A stretch of 8,983 nt of DNA from the NCBI GenBank assembly GCA_018061585.1, contig JAGOTU010000030.1:1-8983 (forward strand). The letters run 5' to 3'. Made by a program: the position numbers and the translations under genes. Shown here piece by piece: positions 6,001-8,983 of the stretch. Each line of letters starts with the position of its first letter. The first letter of the stretch is position 1. This stretch comes from Minisyncoccota bacterium. Lineage in GTDB: Bacteria > Patescibacteriota > Minisyncoccia > Phycocordibacterales > UBA2100. The notes under the pieces were generated by a model. The model was not told the origin of the DNA, ran no database searches, and was given only the letters and a program-made list of their open reading frames with translations.

Positions 6001-7110
6001 TTAAGCCATATTCAGATGGACGAATTGACGCTCCCAGAGACCGTCCTTCAGTCGTTCCTGAGCATCGTAGAGCTGGCGAGCATCATGCGGTCTGCCTTTG
6101 GGGCTTTTCCGCACCATGTTCACCAGGAACTGTCGTATCTTCGGCTCCACGCGATCGGGCATCTCGTTGGTAATAGGATTACCGCCGATGAGCCAGATAA
6201 GCGACTTGCCGAGACTGTAGATATCGGTCCAGGGACCGATCGATCCGCCGCCCGCGATCTCCGGGGCTTCGAATTCTCCGCCGAGCGGTGTGAACCGCTG
6301 ACCAGTGATCGCCGGCTTGAAGACAGCATGTCCCCAGCCGGTGAGTAGTGCGTTGTGGTTGTACGGACGGATACGGATTCGCTCCGGATCGATCCGGCCA
6401 TGCACGATACCGAGCGAGTGGTAATACCACATGAGCCCGAGCATACGATCCATGACCCATACGACATGACGCTGGTCGAGTCCGTCGCGATGCAGTTTGT
6501 TGGCGCGAACTTCGTCGAGCGTGTAGCCCGAGGCATATCGCGTTACCAAACCGATCCGGTCGCCCGATGAAAATCGGCCGAGCATGAATGGTACATTCTT
6601 CCAGTAGCCGACGTCGACGCGATGTAGTTGGTCGAGCATGCCGATCTCGTTGAGGACGTACGGATTCGTTTCCGGCGTGTTTGCCACGCGGATAACGACG
6701 CCCGCACTTCCCCGGTCGATCTTCATACGTCCCTTGTAGAGAGCCGAATGCTCTCCGACATGGAACTTTTCACCGACCCAATACTGCGTACCGTCCACGA
6801 CGATCGTCCTTCCGTTGCCGGGGGGAACGAATGGCGTGTAATCTTCGGGCGCGTACCAGCCTTTGCTCGAACGTTCGATCGCCGTAGCGTAGAGCGCGTC
6901 GAGTTTCGGTTTGGCGAGCGCAACTGCTTCCTTATCGTCGAGCGACGTGTACCGATCCGCATCGAGAAGCGCATTGAATGCATCCATTTCTGTCTGCAAA
7001 TGCTTTTCCATGAGACGGGGCGGGAGCACGACCGCAAGTTCGTCGAACACATCCTCGGGCCGGATGGCCTGCATGATGCGGTCGTAGATCGGTTGCAGAT
7101 CTGCGTCCAT
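6001..7110 (-). CDS. Protein kinase-like protein, predicted pseudokinase
   Basis: A 369-residue soluble protein with an unassigned helical N-terminal region (about 1-85) and a kinase-fold domain (about 108-350). Kinase landmarks: a loop GEHSALYKG (119-127) in place of the Gly-rich loop, Glu155 as the likely helix-C Glu, a hinge region LVTRYASGYTL (188-198), APE (282-284) and WTDIYSLGKSLIWLIGG (294-310). Catalytic motifs are broken. The VAIK lysine is Arg141. HRDLKPEN reads HGRIDPER (237-244), so the catalytic Asp and the metal-binding Asn are both replaced. DFG reads GWG (258-260). Phosphotransfer by the usual mechanism is therefore unlikely, and a nucleotide-sensing or scaffold role fits better. 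An AGAGGG about 9 nt before the ATG serves as ribosome binding site. It lies between the 398-residue gene (78-nt gap) and the vWA gene (16-nt gap), on one strand. Confidence 0.82.
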   Translation of the reverse strand: MDADLQPIYDRIMQAIRPEDVFDELAVVLPPRLMEKHLQTEMDAFNALLDADRYTSLDDKEAVALAKPKLDALYATAIERSSKGWYAPEDYTPFVPPGNGRTIVVDGTQYWVGEKFHVGEHSALYKGRMKIDRGSAGVVIRVANTPETNPYVLNEIGMLDQLHRVDVGYWKNVPFMLGRFSSGDRIGLVTRYASGYTLDEVRANKLHRDGLDQRHVVWVMDRMLGLMWYYHSLGIVHGRIDPERIRIRPYNHNALLTGWGHAVFKPAITGQRFTPLGGEFEAPEIAGGGSIGPWTDIYSLGKSLIWLIGGNPITNEMPDRVEPKIRQFLVNMVRKSPKGRPHDARQLYDAQERLKDGLWERQFVHLNMA

Positions 7111-7188
7111 TGTTCAATCCCTCTTGAAGAGTTTGAGGCGACACCGAGTGATCGATGCCGCCTCGTAATGTTTCCCGACCGATCTCGG

Positions 7189-8385
7189 TTACGAAGCCCG
7201 CATGGAGCGACGATCGGAATCGGAACGAGTGCGCTTGCCCATGCCGAGCTGATCCCACGGAATGGAATTGCCGAGCATTGCGAGCGCGACGAAGAACTGC
7301 TGCTCTTCGGCGCCGGCGGCGATGTCCTTGATCTTCAGCACGCTCATCACGTACTTGATCAGGTTCGTCTCCATGCGCGGATAGGTTGCAGCGACGTCGA
7401 CGCCGAGCATGCGCAGCATCTGATCGCGATTGGTGGCGCCGATATAGCCGGGCAATGCCGGATTCTCGAGCGCCTTCACGATCTGACCGGCCTCGTACGC
7501 GAGCGCACTTGCGATCGGCATTCGGGTTCCCGCGAACACCTTGTTGATGGTGTCGTTGAAACCGTCGGCCGCGTCGCGCAGGACACCGGTGTCGGGCACC
7601 TGCATCATGAACGCTTGCGGAACGGCGCCAATGCCGCCTGACATGATCGCCATCATATTCTGCATCATCAGTCCGGGATTGTTGGACTGTGCCTGCCACG
7701 AGTCGACCCAGCCCTTGAGCGTACCCTGGAAGGATACGATCGCCGGCCACAGATCGCCGTCGATGCGACGGAACAGTTCGTTCTTCCGCGCTTCGGTGAC
7801 GTAGGTGCCGTCGAGGCCTTCGATGTCGATCGCCTCGAACACGTCGGCGTATTCCCTCTTGCGAAGCTGCTTGCGCAGCTTGAAGAAGTCGGCGCCGACC
7901 ATTTCGGCGTTATCGTCGGCGAACCGTTCGATGCGTTCGACGAGAAGCGCCGGCACATCGTACAGGCCGGCGCGATGCGCCATCGTTGCACGGATCGCAG
8001 AGGTCACGGTGGTCTGGCTGACCTTGAGCGCGCCGCCCGCGCGAAGTGACGTGAGCCACGATTGCTCATTCGGAACTTCGGGCAGAATATCGGCGGCTCC
8101 GTACGCGACCGGAGTGGCCGGAACAGGCGCTGCGCGCAGCTTGCTGAGGGCCAGGTTCATGACGCCGAGCGGCACGCCCTGGAACACGCTCTTGATCGCG
8201 GCATCCGGCGTCAGATTGACGTCCTTCAGCAGCACGATCGCCTGTTCGCCGGGTTCGCCGACGAGCGACTTGAGCGCTTCGTTCACCTCCTCGATCGGCT
8301 TCGAAATGATCGAAACGAACGGATTGATGTAATCCATCCATGCCTGCGACGGAGTCGCGACAGGAGCGTCGGTATTAGTGGTCAT
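7189..8385 (-). CDS. Unrecognised 398-residue protein, first gene of the operon
   Basis: I do not recognise this family. The protein is soluble-looking, mostly helical by composition, with no signal peptide, no clear membrane span and no Cys at all. It has a Pro/Ala/Thr-rich low-complexity N-terminus. A charged helical segment (about 150-186) is rich in Arg, Lys and Glu. A striking Met-rich stretch, GLMMQNMMAIMSGG (238-251) followed by AFMMQVP (258-264), precedes the C-terminal third. The tail KRTRSDSDRRSMR (384-396) is strongly basic. The start is fixed by a near-perfect AAGGAGG 7 nt before ATG 8385; an in-frame ATG at 8433 lies in the leader hairpin region and is unlikely. As the first gene of a cluster with a pseudokinase and a vWA protein, it is a candidate effector, scaffold or structural subunit, but the sequence does not say which. 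Confidence 0.75.
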   Translation of the reverse strand: MTTNTDAPVATPSQAWMDYINPFVSIISKPIEEVNEALKSLVGEPGEQAIVLLKDVNLTPDAAIKSVFQGVPLGVMNLALSKLRAAPVPATPVAYGAADILPEVPNEQSWLTSLRAGGALKVSQTTVTSAIRATMAHRAGLYDVPALLVERIERFADDNAEMVGADFFKLRKQLRKREYADVFEAIDIEGLDGTYVTEARKNELFRRIDGDLWPAIVSFQGTLKGWVDSWQAQSNNPGLMMQNMMAIMSGGIGAVPQAFMMQVPDTGVLRDAADGFNDTINKVFAGTRMPIASALAYEAGQIVKALENPALPGYIGATNRDQMLRMLGVDVAATYPRMETNLIKYVMSVLKIKDIAAGAEEQQFFVALAMLGNSIPWDQLGMGKRTRSDSDRRSMRAS

Positions 8386-8426
8386 CGATAGTCCTCCTTG
8401 GTTGCAGTTGGATTCGAAAGCTATTC

Positions 8427-8452
8427 CTAGCACTGTAAAAGAGCAGTGCTAG
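8427..8452 (-). promoter_or_regulatory. Stem-loop in the 5' leader of the operon
   Basis: A perfect 9-bp inverted repeat (8427-8435 and 8444-8452, arms CTAGCACTG and CAGTGCTAG) with an 8-nt loop, 41 nt upstream of the ATG of the 398-residue gene. It has no U-tract, so it is not an intrinsic terminator. It may be an RNA leader hairpin or a binding site for a dimeric protein. Confidence 0.45.
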
Positions 8453-8494
8453 CAAAGTAGCGATCCGGCGAAACTTTCACACGGATGGGAGAGG

Positions 8495-8513
8495 GTGTCA
8501 ATAATTGCACTAT
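8495..8513. promoter_or_regulatory. Degenerate second copy of the operator-like element
   Basis: The 9-mer GTGTCAATA (8495-8503) and a CACTAT half-site (8508-8513) repeat the two ends of the palindrome at 8569-8589, with one extra base between them. On the minus strand the element includes TTGACA (8501-8496), a possible -35 for the operon, although the matching -10 position (GAAAGT) is poor. Confidence 0.4.
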
Positions 8514-8568
8514 GTATGTCAGAGAACAAAAGATCGCCTCTCTATTCCCACCCTATTCCTGTTCTTAC

Positions 8569-8589
8569 ATAGTGTCAATACGACACTAT
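8569..8589. promoter_or_regulatory. Perfect palindrome, candidate operator of the NrtR-like regulator
   Basis: Arms ATAGTGTC (8569-8576) and GACACTAT (8582-8589) are exact inverted repeats around AATAC. The site sits in the divergent spacer, 23 nt upstream of the -35 box of the regulator gene. Size and symmetry fit a dimeric winged-helix regulator such as NrtR; binding itself is inference. Confidence 0.6.
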
Positions 8590-8612
8590 CTTATCTGTTG
8601 ATAAGTGTATAT

Positions 8613-8640
8613 TTGACAATAACTTAGCCTTCTGTACAGT
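8613..8640 (+). promoter_or_regulatory. Promoter of the NrtR-like gene
   Basis: A consensus TTGACA (8613-8618), a 16-nt spacer and TACAGT (8635-8640, 4 of 6 consensus bases). The ATG follows after 8 nt, so the mRNA would be leaderless or nearly so, in keeping with the absence of a Shine-Dalgarno sequence. Confidence 0.6.
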
Positions 8641-8648
8641 GGTTGCAT

Positions 8649-8983
8649 ATGGCATCGAACTCGTCGATCCCCAAGTCAGAACACCTGCATTTTGCCGTAC
8701 TCGCCACCGACGTCGTGCTCTTTACGGTGCGTGAGAACGAACTATTGATGCGTCTCGTTTCAGTGCATCGACCCCCCTACTTCTCTGACAGTCGCGGATT
8801 TCCGGGCGGTCTGATTGATCCGAAAGAAACCGCAGAAGAAGCGGCGCGGCGTCATTTGGCGACAAAGGCATGTGTGGATCCGGACAAGGTATACATGGAA
8901 CAACTCTACACCTTCAGCTCGATCGATCGGGATCCGCGCGGACGAGTCGTCGCGGTCGGCTACATCGCCTATGTACCGTGGAG
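8649..8983 (+). CDS. NrtR-like transcriptional regulator (degenerate Nudix domain), 3'-truncated
   Basis: The first 111 residues of a protein with a Nudix-fold N-terminal domain. FPGGLIDPKE (51-60) opens the Nudix box. The catalytic REUxEE part reads RHLATK (68-73), so all three catalytic Glu are gone, while the first Glu (60) remains. MEQLYTFSSIDRDPRGRVV (83-101) and VGYIAYVP match the NrtR/Nudix-regulator family, in which a non-hydrolytic Nudix domain senses ADP-ribose or a related nucleotide and a C-terminal winged helix binds DNA. The winged helix would lie beyond the window end. The gene is transcribed away from the 398-residue gene across a 263-nt spacer with a palindrome, which suggests it controls that operon and itself. 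A catalytically active Nudix hydrolase is unlikely given the lost glutamates. Confidence 0.82.
   Translation, partial: MASNSSIPKSEHLHFAVLATDVVLFTVRENELLMRLVSVHRPPYFSDSRGFPGGLIDPKETAEEAARRHLATKACVDPDKVYMEQLYTFSSIDRDPRGRVVAVGYIAYVPW

Noticed and set aside
7135..7164. Terminator between the 398-residue gene and the pseudokinase gene
   Set aside because: GAGGCG and CGCCTC can pair, but only 6 bp with an 18-nt loop and no U-tract, so it is too weak to call.
6628..7641. A 337-codon open frame on the plus strand across the pseudokinase and 398-residue genes
   Set aside because: It is antisense to two well-supported genes and their spacer, has no ribosome binding site or recognisable domain, and its composition is what a codon-biased gene leaves on its opposite strand.
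4545..8385. A canonical tellurite-resistance (TerY kinase-phosphatase) module
   Set aside because: There is a vWA and a kinase-like protein, but no PP2C phosphatase, no TerD-family or TerC protein, and the kinase motifs are broken.
8649..8983. Active Nudix hydrolase
   Set aside because: The catalytic glutamates of the Nudix box are replaced (RHLATK), and the downstream motif is that of the NrtR regulators.
1..8983. CRISPR arrays, tRNA or rRNA genes, insertion sequences, att sites
   Set aside because: No spaced direct repeats, cloverleaf-like segments, transposase or integrase genes, or terminal inverted repeats were seen on either strand.

Overview
This is bacterial DNA using the standard code: TAA, TAG and TGA all act as stops. 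The species cannot be read from it. The short single-domain proteins, a TspO without its usual first helix, and -10-like boxes only 6-8 nt before several start codons would fit a small-genome lineage such as Patescibacteria, but that is a low-confidence guess.

Left part (1-3111) is a patchwork of small genes. It opens with the 3' end of a VanY/M15-type D,D-carboxypeptidase (+). This gene meets tail-to-tail a minus-strand series: a short TspO/MBR membrane protein, a two-domain VOC/PhnB-like protein, a membrane-anchored MliC-domain protein, a 37-residue basic microprotein and a TfoX N-terminal-domain protein. Two strong GC-rich hairpins (2496-2529 and 3056-3081) delimit transcripts here.

Right part (3112-8983) holds the most interesting material. 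Four minus-strand genes are, in transcription order, an unrecognised 398-residue protein, a pseudokinase-like protein with an extra N-terminal domain, a vWA protein fused to a DUF2135/YfaP-like beta domain, and a divergent full-length adenylosuccinate synthetase (PurA) homologue. An intrinsic terminator separates the last two. Divergent from the cluster, and cut by the window end, is an NrtR-like regulator with a Nudix fold whose catalytic glutamates are lost. The 263-nt divergent spacer contains a perfect 21-bp palindrome, a degenerate second copy and a 9-bp stem-loop.

My working model is inference only. A regulator that senses an ADP-ribose- or NAD-like nucleotide controls a signalling complex (pseudokinase plus vWA protein plus the unknown protein). 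A PurA-like enzyme is linked to it and acts on a purine-type metabolite. I do not recognise this gene combination as a named system.
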